Source: Paenibacillus sp. V4I7
GTDB lineage: Bacteria > Bacillota > Bacilli > Paenibacillales > NBRC-103111
NCBI RefSeq assembly: GCF_030817275.1
Contig: NZ_JAUSZD010000002.1
Span: 2,108,001 to 2,172,000 of the forward strand
DNA length: 64,000 bases
Reading direction: 5' to 3'
This document shows, one piece after another, positions 9,375 to 17,680 of the stretch; the first letter of the stretch is position 1; each line of letters opens with the position of its first letter. A program made the translations under genes and the position numbers. The notes under the pieces were generated by a model that worked only from the letters and a program-made list of their open reading frames with translations, was not told the origin of the DNA and ran no database searches.

Positions 9375-11342
9375 ATGTCCGAGCAGCTAGAATTGGCGAA
9401 AGGAATAGCCCCAACATCGAATTATGAGGCTGATGATATACAAGTCCTGGAAGGTCTTGTAGCAGTTCGTAAAAGACCAGGGATGTATATTGGTAGTACA
9501 AGTGCATCGGGTCTACATCATCTGATCTGGGAGATCGTGGACAATGCGGTTGACGAGCATCTTGCCAAACATTGTTCCAAGATTAATGTGACGATACATA
9601 AGGATCAGTCGATTACGGTTCAGGATAATGGGAGGGGGATTCCAACCGGTATGCATAAGACCGGCGTACCAACTCCACAAGTTGTATTTACTATCCTACA
9701 TGCCGGCGGCAAATTTGGTGGAACAGGCTATAAGAAGTCTGGCGGACTTCATGGTGTTGGCGCATCGGTAACAAATGCCCTATCCGAATGGCTGGAAGTA
9801 GAAATTTACCGAGATAGCAAGGTGCATAAAATGCGCTTTGAATATTGGGTTGACGATGCAGGAATCGAGCATGTTGGTGAACCCGTTACCGGGCTTGAAG
9901 TCGTAGGAAATACCAATCGAACAGGAACGAAAGTCACTTTCAAGCCTGACAAACGCGTATTTCAAGGCGGAACGACCATAAACTACGATACTTTAGCTGA
10001 ACGTCTGCAAGAAATTGCTTTCCTCAATTCAGGACTTCTCGTAAACTTGAAAGACGAACGTTCGGATAAGTTAGATACTTTTCAATATGAGGGTGGCGCA
10101 AGTCAATTTGTTGAATTCCTGAATGAGGAGAAAACAGTTCTTCATCCTGTGATTCACTTTGCTTCAGAAAAGGATGAAATCGAAGTGGAAGTGGCCCTGC
10201 AATATAATGATGGCTACACGGAAACGATCGCTTCCTTCGTAAACTCAATCCCTACTCGCGGCGGCGGTACGCATGAGACTGGCTTTAAGACGGCTTATAC
10301 ACGCGTCATGAATGAATATGCCCGTAAAGGGGGCATTATCAAAGAAAAAGAAAAAAATCTTGATGGTACCGACCTTCGGGAAGGTATGATGGTTGTTATC
10401 AATATCAAGATGGGCGATGTTGAATTCGTTGGTCAAACGAAAGATCAGCTTGGAAGCGCTAATGCAAGAAGCGCAGTGGATGCGGTTGTTTCTGATAAAA
10501 TGACTGTTTTCTTGGAGGAAAATCCGCAAATCGCGCAAATGATGCTGAAGAAGGCTGTACAAGCTTCCAAAGCACGGGAAGCTGCTCGTAAAGCGCGGGA
10601 AGAAATTCGCAGCGGTAAAAAAGGAAAGAGTGAGAGCTCAAACCTAAATGGTAAGCTAACCCCTGCTCAATCGAAGGATTTGCAGCGCAATGAGTTGTTC
10701 ATTGTCGAAGGAGATTCCGCCGGCGGTTCAGCGAAGCAAGGACGTGATTCCAAGCATCAGGCGATTTTACCGCTCAAAGGAAAACCAATGAATCCCGAGA
10801 AATCCAAGCTTCTCGATATTATGAAAAATGATGAATACAAAGCGATCATCGCAGCCATTGGGGCTGGCGTGGGCTCTGAATTCGAATCCGAAGAGATGAA
10901 TTACGGTAAAATTATTATTATGACAGATGCAGACACGGATGGTGCACACATTCAGGTCCTGCTTTTGACCTTCTTTTATCGCTATATGAAGCCATTGATC
11001 GATCAGGGTAAAGTGTTCATCGCACAACCACCGCTTTATAAAGTGACAAGAAAAGGTAAGAATGGTGGATACAAGTACGCCTGGACAGACGATCAGCTGC
11101 AGGTAGTTGTCAAAGAACTTGGTAAGAATACCGAGCTTCAGCGTTATAAAGGTCTTGGTGAGATGAATCCTGAGCAGTTATGGGAAACGACGATGAATCC
11201 AGAAAGCCGTACTTTGCTGCAGGTACAGATTGAAGATCCTGCTAAAGCGGAACGGCGAGTAACAACATTAATGGGCGATAAGGTAGATCCACGCAAGCGG
11301 TGGATTATCGAGAACGTCGATTTTACTGAATATGTAGAGTAG
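9375..11342 (+). CDS. parE: DNA topoisomerase IV subunit B
   Basis: This ATPase subunit of topoisomerase IV decatenates daughter chromosomes together with ParC. It has 655 residues, the usual length. The GHKL ATPase motifs are visible: EIVDNAVDEH, DNGRGIP and GGLHGVGASV. They are followed by the transducer domain and the TOPRIM domain with VEGDSAGGSAKQGRD and the metal-binding DTDGAH. YKKSGGLHGVG and position immediately before parC favour ParE over GyrB. ATG at 9375 has AAAGGAGGG a few bases upstream. The gene is 25 bases from parC and probably cotranscribed with it. Confidence 0.95.
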   Translation: MSEQLELAKGIAPTSNYEADDIQVLEGLVAVRKRPGMYIGSTSASGLHHLIWEIVDNAVDEHLAKHCSKINVTIHKDQSITVQDNGRGIPTGMHKTGVPTPQVVFTILHAGGKFGGTGYKKSGGLHGVGASVTNALSEWLEVEIYRDSKVHKMRFEYWVDDAGIEHVGEPVTGLEVVGNTNRTGTKVTFKPDKRVFQGGTTINYDTLAERLQEIAFLNSGLLVNLKDERSDKLDTFQYEGGASQFVEFLNEEKTVLHPVIHFASEKDEIEVEVALQYNDGYTETIASFVNSIPTRGGGTHETGFKTAYTRVMNEYARKGGIIKEKEKNLDGTDLREGMMVVINIKMGDVEFVGQTKDQLGSANARSAVDAVVSDKMTVFLEENPQIAQMMLKKAVQASKAREAARKAREEIRSGKKGKSESSNLNGKLTPAQSKDLQRNELFIVEGDSAGGSAKQGRDSKHQAILPLKGKPMNPEKSKLLDIMKNDEYKAIIAAIGAGVGSEFESEEMNYGKIIIMTDADTDGAHIQVLLLTFFYRYMKPLIDQGKVFIAQPPLYKVTRKGKNGGYKYAWTDDQLQVVVKELGKNTELQRYKGLGEMNPEQLWETTMNPESRTLLQVQIEDPAKAERRVTTLMGDKVDPRKRWIIENVDFTEYVE

Positions 11343-11366
11343 ACCAAAAAGAGTGGTGAATGAACG

Positions 11367-13808
11367 TTGAACATATTAGAAGAGTTTTTACCTGCCTTTC
11401 TGGAGGAGATCGTTGGCGATCGTTTCGGGCGTTATTCTAAATATATTATTCAGGATCGCGCGATTCCAGATGTAAGAGATGGTTTGAAGCCAGTACAACG
11501 ACGTGTCTTGTATGCAATGTACGACTCGGGCAATACTCCTGATAAGCCTTATCGCAAATCGGCCAAAACCGTCGGTGATGTCATGGGGAATTATCATCCG
11601 CACGGAGATGCCTCCATTTATGATGGTATGGTTCGTATGGCGCAGCCGTGGAAGATGGGCCACACACTCGTGGATGGCCATGGTAACTGGGGATCACTGG
11701 ATGATGATCCGCCGGCAGCAATGCGTTACACAGAGGCTAGACTTTCTGAGATCGCGATGGAACTTCTACGTGATATTGAGAAACGTACAGTCATGTTCAA
11801 GGATAATTTTGATAATTCCACGAAGGAACCCGTTGTGCTCCCTGCGCGGTATCCGAACTTACTCGTGAATGGTGTCAGCGGGATTTCGGCTGGGTTCGCA
11901 ACAGAAATTCCACCGCATAATTTACGTGAAATCATTGATGCCTGCACAGCCATGATTGACAAGCCTGATATCACAGTTGAAGAATTGATGACGATCGTCA
12001 AAGGGCCGGATTTTCCGACTTCCGGCATTATTATGGGTGAAGAAGGTATTCGCGAAGCTTATCGCACAGGGAAAGGCCGTATTTACATACGTTCCAAAAC
12101 AGCGATAGAAGATATGCGCGGCGGCAGACAACAAATTGTAATCACGGAGATCCCTTATCAAGTTGTCAAATCTCGTCTGGTTACAGCCATGGAGAACATT
12201 CGGCTTGAGAAGAAAATCGAAGGAATTGCCGAAGTGCGCGATGAAAGCGGTCGTAATGGGTTGCGAATTGTCGTGGAGCTTAAGAAAGAAGCCGATGCCA
12301 AGGGTATTTTGGCTTACTTACTGAAGAAGACGGACTTGCAAGTAACCTACAATTTCAATATGGTTGCGATTGTGAATAAAGCGCCTCGTCAATTGGGTAT
12401 TCGTGAAATTCTTGAAGCTTACATTGGGCATCAGAAGGAAGTTGTTACGTTCCGTTCCCAATATGAGCTTGAGAAAGCCGAAGACCGTGCACATGTATTA
12501 GAGGGACTTGTCAAAGCCCTTAACATACTGGACGAAGTTATCGCAACGATTAAAGCTTCTAAGAATCGGCAAGATGCGCAAAACAACCTTGTTGAGAAGT
12601 TTGGATTCTCAGAGCGTCAAGCAGATGCTATTCTTGTTTTGCAATTATACCGATTAACGAATTTGGAAATCACAACGCTTGATAAAGAGTTGAAAGATGT
12701 AGAGAAAACGATTGCTTATTTACGTGGAATTCTTGGCAGCTTGAAGAAGCTGTTAGGTGTAATTAAAGATGAAATGGGCGAAATCCGTAAGAAGTATGGT
12801 ATCGACCGCCGTTCGGATATCCAAGGTGAAGTAGAGGAACTAAAGGTTAATCTTGAGGTGCTGGTGAACGCGGAAGACGTCTTTGTTACGTTGTCCAATG
12901 AAGGTTACTTGAAACGGACGAGCAAGCTTTCGTTCACACGATCAGGCGGAGAACTCGAGAATACAGGACTGAAGGATGGCGATTACTTGCGCTTCCTGCT
13001 CGACGTGAATACGATCGAAAGCTTGTTGATCTTCACGAAGAAGGGGCAATATTACTTACTGCCTGTCCATCAAGTGCCGGAGTATAAGTGGAAAGAGAAT
13101 GGCACCGCGATTGTGAATGTCATTCCTATTGCCAAAGAAGATCGCATTGTAAACGTTATTCCGGTGAAGGGCTTTGAGGATCCAACTAAGTCGCTTGTGT
13201 TTGTCACACGCAAAGGACAAGTGAAGCGAACAGAGCTGAAAGAATATATGACGAACCGCTCAAACGGAATCGTTGCTTGTAAGCTCGGCGAGAATGACGA
13301 AGTCCTTCATGTACACCTAAGTGACAATACGAAAGAAATATTGCTTGTTACGAAGCAGGGCATGAGTATCCGTTTCCGTGAGGAGGAAGTGAACCCGATG
13401 GGCCGTGGGGCCGCGGGTGTGCGCGGCATCCAGCTCAAGGAAGACGATGAAGTCGTCTCGGCCGAGTGGATTTATGGGGATGAGGGAGAAGTGTTGGTCA
13501 TCTCAGACCTCGGGTATGCGAAGCGTTCCCTAGTTGTGGACTATCCCATCCAAGGACGCGGCGGAAAGGGCATACTTACCTTCGAATTTAAAGAAGGCAA
13601 GCGTGTGAGACCTAATGGCTCAGCCTTAATACGCACATTTATTGTGAAAATGGATTATCTCATTACGGCTGTCATGAGTAATGGGGAGAAGCTGCGTTTC
13701 TCAACAGAGACAGCACCTCTGGAGGATCGTAAAGCACAAGGTAAACAACTTATACCTGTTTCCAAAACAGATGCGATCGTAGAGATTTTGAGATTCCCTC
13801 AATCATAG
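11367..13808 (+). CDS. parC: DNA topoisomerase IV subunit A
   Basis: This DNA-cleaving subunit of topoisomerase IV has 813 residues. The winged-helix domain holds the catalytic tyrosine in AAMRYTEARL (Tyr121). The quinolone-resistance region HPHGDASIYDGMV carries Ser83 and Asp86, the susceptible-type residues. The C-terminal beta-pinwheel repeats include IQGRGGKGI, close to the GyrA-box of gyrases, but the parE neighbour and sequence style indicate ParC. The TTG start at 11367 has only a weak ribosome site (GAGTGGTGA), fitting coupling to parE. Its last 10 bases overlap a small gene on the opposite strand. Confidence 0.95.
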   Translation: MNILEEFLPAFLEEIVGDRFGRYSKYIIQDRAIPDVRDGLKPVQRRVLYAMYDSGNTPDKPYRKSAKTVGDVMGNYHPHGDASIYDGMVRMAQPWKMGHTLVDGHGNWGSLDDDPPAAMRYTEARLSEIAMELLRDIEKRTVMFKDNFDNSTKEPVVLPARYPNLLVNGVSGISAGFATEIPPHNLREIIDACTAMIDKPDITVEELMTIVKGPDFPTSGIIMGEEGIREAYRTGKGRIYIRSKTAIEDMRGGRQQIVITEIPYQVVKSRLVTAMENIRLEKKIEGIAEVRDESGRNGLRIVVELKKEADAKGILAYLLKKTDLQVTYNFNMVAIVNKAPRQLGIREILEAYIGHQKEVVTFRSQYELEKAEDRAHVLEGLVKALNILDEVIATIKASKNRQDAQNNLVEKFGFSERQADAILVLQLYRLTNLEITTLDKELKDVEKTIAYLRGILGSLKKLLGVIKDEMGEIRKKYGIDRRSDIQGEVEELKVNLEVLVNAEDVFVTLSNEGYLKRTSKLSFTRSGGELENTGLKDGDYLRFLLDVNTIESLLIFTKKGQYYLLPVHQVPEYKWKENGTAIVNVIPIAKEDRIVNVIPVKGFEDPTKSLVFVTRKGQVKRTELKEYMTNRSNGIVACKLGENDEVLHVHLSDNTKEILLVTKQGMSIRFREEEVNPMGRGAAGVRGIQLKEDDEVVSAEWIYGDEGEVLVISDLGYAKRSLVVDYPIQGRGGKGILTFEFKEGKRVRPNGSALIRTFIVKMDYLITAVMSNGEKLRFSTETAPLEDRKAQGKQLIPVSKTDAIVEILRFPQS

Positions 13809-13966
13809 CTGATTGTAGGTGGATCCAGCTTCTCAATGAGCATAAAAGCTAACTCTAATAGGACCCACAGGGGCATCGGTTCGTCTAATCGATCCAGCCA
13901 CTGTGGGTCTTTCATTATGCCAGCTTCCAGTGCCTTCTTACCAAGCTCTATTTTCCAAGCTTCCAC
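13799..13966 (-). CDS. Small conserved-looking hypothetical protein, convergent with parC
   Basis: This is a 55-residue protein starting at GTG, preceded on its own strand by AAAGGAG at 9 bases. The sequence is protein-like: a Lys/Glu helix (EAWKIELGKKALEAG), then DPQWLDRLDEPMPLW, a hydrophobic helix (LLELAFMLIEKL) and a short tail. Function is unknown. It overlaps the end of parC by 10 bases antisense. Its codons contain the GACCCACAG/CTGTGGGTC inverted pair (13862-13909), which otherwise looks like a terminator for parC and may serve as both. The ribosome site and composition support a real gene. Confidence 0.6.
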   Translation of the reverse strand: MEAWKIELGKKALEAGIMKDPQWLDRLDEPMPLWVLLELAFMLIEKLDPPTISYD

Positions 13967-13983
13967 CTTAAACCACTCCTTTG

Positions 13984-14001
13984 AGTTTTCTTAAGAAAAC
14001 T
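13984..14001. promoter_or_regulatory. 18-bp perfect palindrome, possible operator
   Basis: AGTTTTCTTAAGAAAACT is a perfect palindrome located just upstream of the small minus-strand gene and about 290 bases upstream of the MarR-type gene. Regulators of that family bind palindromes of this size, so it may be an operator for one of these divergent units. This is inference from position and symmetry only. Confidence 0.35.
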
Positions 14002-14237
14002 AGCATCGTAAGATAGACTTATTGTGAGACTTACGAAGCCATAGTAATTGTTTTCGTTAGTAAAAACAGTGCATACCTGCATCACAGTATATGTAAGAAG
14101 TTGGCGAGGTGTTAAAAGAAGTCGAGAAGCTTGGGCAATTTCTTGTTAATCGGACAAAGTAATTGAGGGATCGACAGCAAGCCACAGCATGTCTCAAACG
14201 GTGCAGCTTTTGTCTGAAAATATTAATGGCATTAACC

Positions 14238-14266
14238 TTTAAACCGAAGAAAAGGCATGCTATACT
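14238..14266 (+). promoter_or_regulatory. Candidate sigma-A promoter for the MarR gene
   Basis: TTTAAA (14238-14243) and TATACT (14261-14266) are separated by 17 bases. Transcription would begin near 14273, just upstream of the chosen start codon at 14295. This supports the shorter protein over the longer open frame. Confidence 0.45.
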
Positions 14267-14294
14267 TGCCTTAGGAGATGTTGGAAGCGAGTTG

Positions 14295-14705
14295 ATGAGG
14301 ATGTATTCCGATGAATTTGGGAAGCTATGGTTGAAATTGTCTAAGGAATTGAAAAACCAGATGGAGGTAGGATTAGCACCTACCATTACCGAAGGACAGC
14401 TTAATGTGTTAGAGCTGCTTATGACGAATGAACGGATGAAGCCTTCTGATTTAATCGAATATTTATCCACAACGCCTGCAGCTGTGACAACACTGTTAGA
14501 TCGGATGGAGAAAAGTGAATTGATCGCAAGGGAGCGGGATGAGAAGGACCGCCGTATCGTTTGGGTCAACGTCACGGAAAAAGGAAAGGCGGAATGCGAA
14601 AGAGGTATGAGAATCCGGGAACAACTTTTGGATTCGTACCTGAGCCGCGTTTCCGCCCATAATCAGAAATTGCTTATTTATTTGCTTGGGAAGGTCGCCA
14701 ATTAA
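14295..14705 (+). CDS. MarR-family transcriptional regulator
   Basis: This 136-residue winged-helix regulator is of normal MarR length when started at ATG 14295, which has GGAAG 7 bases upstream. The recognition region reads MKPSDLIEYLSTTPAAVTTLLDRMEKSELIAR, with the winged-hairpin motif RDEKDRRIVWVNVTEKG that is diagnostic of the family. MarR proteins usually repress nearby genes and respond to small ligands. Here the following genes face the opposite way, so the target is unclear; the 18-bp palindrome at 13984 is a candidate site. The frame is open further upstream, but that extension lacks a ribosome site. Confidence 0.85.
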   Translation: MRMYSDEFGKLWLKLSKELKNQMEVGLAPTITEGQLNVLELLMTNERMKPSDLIEYLSTTPAAVTTLLDRMEKSELIARERDEKDRRIVWVNVTEKGKAECERGMRIREQLLDSYLSRVSAHNQKLLIYLLGKVAN

Positions 14706-14731
14706 TAGCGACCCAAAGGGTTGAGGCGAAT

Positions 14732-15445
14732 TTACAACTCAGGGAGTGTAAATTCGCTCCAGGGCCGCTGCATTGGCGGCAGCGACCGAAAGCGCAGCGT
14801 CTCTTTGAGCGTTGGATGCTCAAAGGCAAGAGCCGTGGCCCACAGCGCAAGCTGCTGGCCGGGTTTGTTGACCGCGCTGCCGTAGCGCTGGTCGCCGTAG
14901 AGCATGCAGCCGATGGCTGCTAGCTGCACGCGGATTTGATGCGGCCGCCCGGTATGCAGCTTGATCTGGATCAAGCTGAGCCCGTCTTGGCTGCCGAGCA
15001 GCTTATAGTCCAGCACAGCCTCCTTGGCGTCCTGCTGGCCTTCTCTGACCACGCTGACGGTATTCGTCAGCGTGTCCTTCCAAAGAAAGTGGCGCAGCGT
15101 AGCGGACGGCTGTGGCGGCTTGCCATGCACGACAGCGACGTACGTCTTGTCGAGCTGCCTCGTTCTTACCGCGTCAGATAGTCGGGACGCGGCTTTTGAC
15201 GTTTTGGCGAATACCATCACGCCGCCAACGGGACGATCAAGCCGGTGTACAAGCCCGAGGTACACATTGCCGGGCTTGTTATGGCGGTGCTTCAGATCTG
15301 CCTTCAGCACATTAAGCAGATCAGGATCGCGTGAATCGTCTTCCTGCGTAGGCATATTGACGGGCTTCTCAACCACAAGAATGTGGTTGTCTTCGAACAG
15401 TATCGGAATTTGTGATGCTCCCGAGCCATCTCTAGATGCTGCCAC
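14732..15445 (-). CDS. RluA-family RNA pseudouridine synthase
   Basis: This enzyme converts specific uridines of rRNA or tRNA to pseudouridine. The catalytic block GLVHRLDRPVGGVMVFAKT contains the essential Asp of the HRLD motif, and the later segment LHTGRPHQIRVQ is the second conserved block. The chosen start is GTG at 15445, 2 bases after the stop of the upstream methyltransferase and preceded by GGGAGGC. The longer frame would overlap that gene. The stretch is visibly GC-richer than its surroundings. The pairing with an RNA methyltransferase-like gene suggests a small RNA-modification operon. The exact target position is not deducible. Confidence 0.9.
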   Translation of the reverse strand: MAASRDGSGASQIPILFEDNHILVVEKPVNMPTQEDDSRDPDLLNVLKADLKHRHNKPGNVYLGLVHRLDRPVGGVMVFAKTSKAASRLSDAVRTRQLDKTYVAVVHGKPPQPSATLRHFLWKDTLTNTVSVVREGQQDAKEAVLDYKLLGSQDGLSLIQIKLHTGRPHQIRVQLAAIGCMLYGDQRYGSAVNKPGQQLALWATALAFEHPTLKETLRFRSLPPMQRPWSEFTLPEL

Positions 15446-15447
15446 CG

Positions 15448-16314
15448 TTACGCCTCCCAGCGTCCCAGAATGCCGCAAGGGAGCATCAAGCCGGAGTGGG
15501 TGATCGGCAGGCCGATTTCGCCACTGGAGATCGTGCCGCCATGCTTGGCTTTCATCGCCATGCTTAAGATGTTCTGGAGCACAGTGGCCGAGATACCCGT
15601 TGTATAAGAGTTGATCAACAGGAACAACGGATTGTCCGTCAGAATCGATTGGCAGGTTTCAATGAAAGGGAAGAGGTCATCTTCTAATTTCCAAGTCTCA
15701 CCGTTGGGTCCGCGTCCGTAGGAAGGAGGATCCATGATAATCGCATCGTATTTGCTTCCGCGGCGCTGTTCTCTTTGTACGAATTTGAATACGTCATCCG
15801 TGATAAATCGAACAGGACGGCTGCCCAGGCCGCTCAGATGCAGATTTTCCTTAGCCCATTGAACGACACCTTTGGAGGCATCCACATGGCAAACTTCGGC
15901 ACCTGCGTAAGCGCAAGCCAGTGAAGCTCCACCAGTATAAGCAAACAGGTTCAATACTTTGATTGGACGTCCAGCTCCTTGGATTTTGTCCATCATCCAT
16001 TTCCAGTTGATTGCTTGCTCAGGGAATAAGCCCGTATGCTTGAAGCTGGTCGGCTTGATATAGAAGGACAATTTCTGGTCATAGTTAATCGTCCATCTCT
16101 CAGGAAGCTCAGCGTGCTGCTCCCATTGTCCGCCGCCACTGGAGCTGCGGTGATAGTGAGCATCAGCTTGACGCCATGACGGCGTTTCTTTTTGTAACGG
16201 CCAAATGATTTGTGGGTCTGGTCTTCTCAGGACGATCGTACCCCAACGCTCGAGCTTTTCGCCGCCGCCTGTATCGAGGAGCTCATAATCAACCCAATCT
16301 TTTGCATAAAACAT
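15448..16314 (-). CDS. Class I SAM-dependent methyltransferase (RlmI/RlmK-like)
   Basis: This 288-residue methyltransferase has a SAM-binding motif I (NLFAYTGGASLACAYAGA, near residue 125) and a catalytic motif IV of the nucleic-acid type, DPPSYGRG (near residue 200). Both match the COG1092 group of 23S rRNA cytosine methyltransferases. It lacks the N-terminal PUA domain of full RlmI proteins, so target and substrate are uncertain. ATG at 16314 was chosen because GAAGGA lies 11 bases upstream; an ATG 12 bases earlier abuts the ribosome site. It is followed immediately by the pseudouridine synthase gene. Confidence 0.85.
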   Translation of the reverse strand: MFYAKDWVDYELLDTGGGEKLERWGTIVLRRPDPQIIWPLQKETPSWRQADAHYHRSSSGGGQWEQHAELPERWTINYDQKLSFYIKPTSFKHTGLFPEQAINWKWMMDKIQGAGRPIKVLNLFAYTGGASLACAYAGAEVCHVDASKGVVQWAKENLHLSGLGSRPVRFITDDVFKFVQREQRRGSKYDAIIMDPPSYGRGPNGETWKLEDDLFPFIETCQSILTDNPLFLLINSYTTGISATVLQNILSMAMKAKHGGTISSGEIGLPITHSGLMLPCGILGRWEA

Positions 16315-16368
16315 GCTGCAATCCATCCTTCAACTTGTATACTTTAACAAACATCCATTGTACACCAT

Positions 16369-17499
16369 TTATTTACCTAAATCGATCTTTTCAATCAAAC
16401 CATCCAGTTCTTTTTCTGCAAATTGTTGAAATTGCTGTTGTTCAAGCGAAGCTTTCAGCTGTTCTTTCACAGAATCAAAGGATTTAACGGATCTGGCTTC
16501 TACTTTAATAACGTGATAACCGAAATCGGTCGCGATGGGATCACCGATCGTTCCGATCGTCTGCTCGATAGCTGCTTTCTTAAACTCAGGCACCCATAAA
16601 CTTACATCGGCATCCGCATAAAGACCGCCTGCATCTTTGGAGCCTGGGTCATCTGAGAATTCTTTGGCTAGTTTGGCGAAATCTTCACCGTTCTTAAGCT
16701 TCTGCTGAACTTCTTTTGCTCGCTGGAGTGCTTCCTCTTTCGTACGAAGAGCTTTGTCCTCCGAGCTTGATGGGTCATTCAATCCAATCAAAATGTGACG
16801 CACGGAGGCAATGGTATAAGCATCTTTATCTACTTTGAGTGTTTCATCATATTTGGCTTTTAACTGGGCATCGGAAATACTGGACTTGATGTAATTTTGT
16901 GCACCGATGCTGCCTACCAGAAAGTACTGAAGATCCGTTACTGTCGTGTTCGCCTTTTTCAAATCGTCAAGGAACTTCACTTCGCCAAATTGGCTTTTCC
17001 AAGCAGCGATTTGTTTAACAGCATCATCTTTGGCAGCGTTCTGGTCAGCCTCAGATGCTCTACCGAAAAGAATTCGGTTTTGAATTAGCTGTTTGATCAC
17101 CTTTTCTTGATAATCTGGCTCATCTTTAGACTCAGTATGGCCTCCATTGAAGAGCGCTTGCAAAGCAAAGAAGGTATCAAATTCACCCTTGGTCACAGTT
17201 CCACCTTTGTAAGTTGCAACCACTTGCTTAGGATTGTTGCCGATCCAAATGGTTTCATTTTCTTCGTCCCACTCGACCTTTTTCCCTAGTGCTTCACTTA
17301 CAAATCTAAGGGGTACATAGGTAGAGCCTTCATAAATAAATCCTTTAGCTTCGGCAGGTGTTTTCTCAACACCGTCAAACATATACTTAAGACTTCGGAA
17401 TGCTACTTCAATTTGACTGTTTGCTGCAAATGCTACTGTCCCGCTTAATACGGAACCGATCGTTAGACCAACGATAAGTCCCTTTACTTTATCTTTCAT
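16369..17499 (-). CDS. PrsA-like secreted peptidyl-prolyl isomerase with stalk domain
   Basis: This 376-residue exported foldase has a signal peptide at 8-29 (GLIVGLTIGSVLSGTVAFAA) without a lipobox Cys, unlike classical PrsA. Residues 45-90 form a copper-amine-oxidase-type stalk domain (AKGFIYEGSTYVPLRFVSEA), then a SurA-like chaperone region. A parvulin domain follows, with VRHILIG, FAKLAKEFSDDPGSKDAGG and DFGYHVIKVE. It should help fold secreted proteins at the membrane-wall interface. ATG at 17499 has GAGAGGTGG about 10 bases upstream; the longer frame has no better site. It stands alone, transcribed away from the glycogen operon. Confidence 0.9.
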   Translation of the reverse strand: MKDKVKGLIVGLTIGSVLSGTVAFAANSQIEVAFRSLKYMFDGVEKTPAEAKGFIYEGSTYVPLRFVSEALGKKVEWDEENETIWIGNNPKQVVATYKGGTVTKGEFDTFFALQALFNGGHTESKDEPDYQEKVIKQLIQNRILFGRASEADQNAAKDDAVKQIAAWKSQFGEVKFLDDLKKANTTVTDLQYFLVGSIGAQNYIKSSISDAQLKAKYDETLKVDKDAYTIASVRHILIGLNDPSSSEDKALRTKEEALQRAKEVQQKLKNGEDFAKLAKEFSDDPGSKDAGGLYADADVSLWVPEFKKAAIEQTIGTIGDPIATDFGYHVIKVEARSVKSFDSVKEQLKASLEQQQFQQFAEKELDGLIEKIDLGK

Positions 17500-17611
17500 T
17501 ATTTGTGTTCCACCTCTCGATATAATGTCCCTCAATTAATTCACCAAGGGTTGAGTAATTTCCTTTTTTTTTTAAGGTAAAAATGAAGGATTCTTTGGCT
17601 GTTTGTTGTAT

Positions 17612-17640
17612 TTGTAACGTAAGGCGATTATAAGTAAAAT
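17612..17640 (+). promoter_or_regulatory. Candidate sigma-A promoter of the glycogen operon
   Basis: TTGTAA (17612-17617) and TAAAAT (17635-17640) are spaced by 17 bases, and the glgB start codon lies 41 bases downstream. It is the only good promoter-like pair seen between the prsA-like gene and glgB. Confidence 0.5.
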
Positions 17641-17680
17641 CCAGTTTTGACGAAATCAGGTTGATATAAGGAGGGATAAC

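Noticed and set aside
13862..13909. Simple parC terminator
   Set aside because: The inverted pair GACCCACAG/CTGTGGGTC has a 30-base loop and only three T after it, and lies inside a plausible small coding frame. It is noted there instead.
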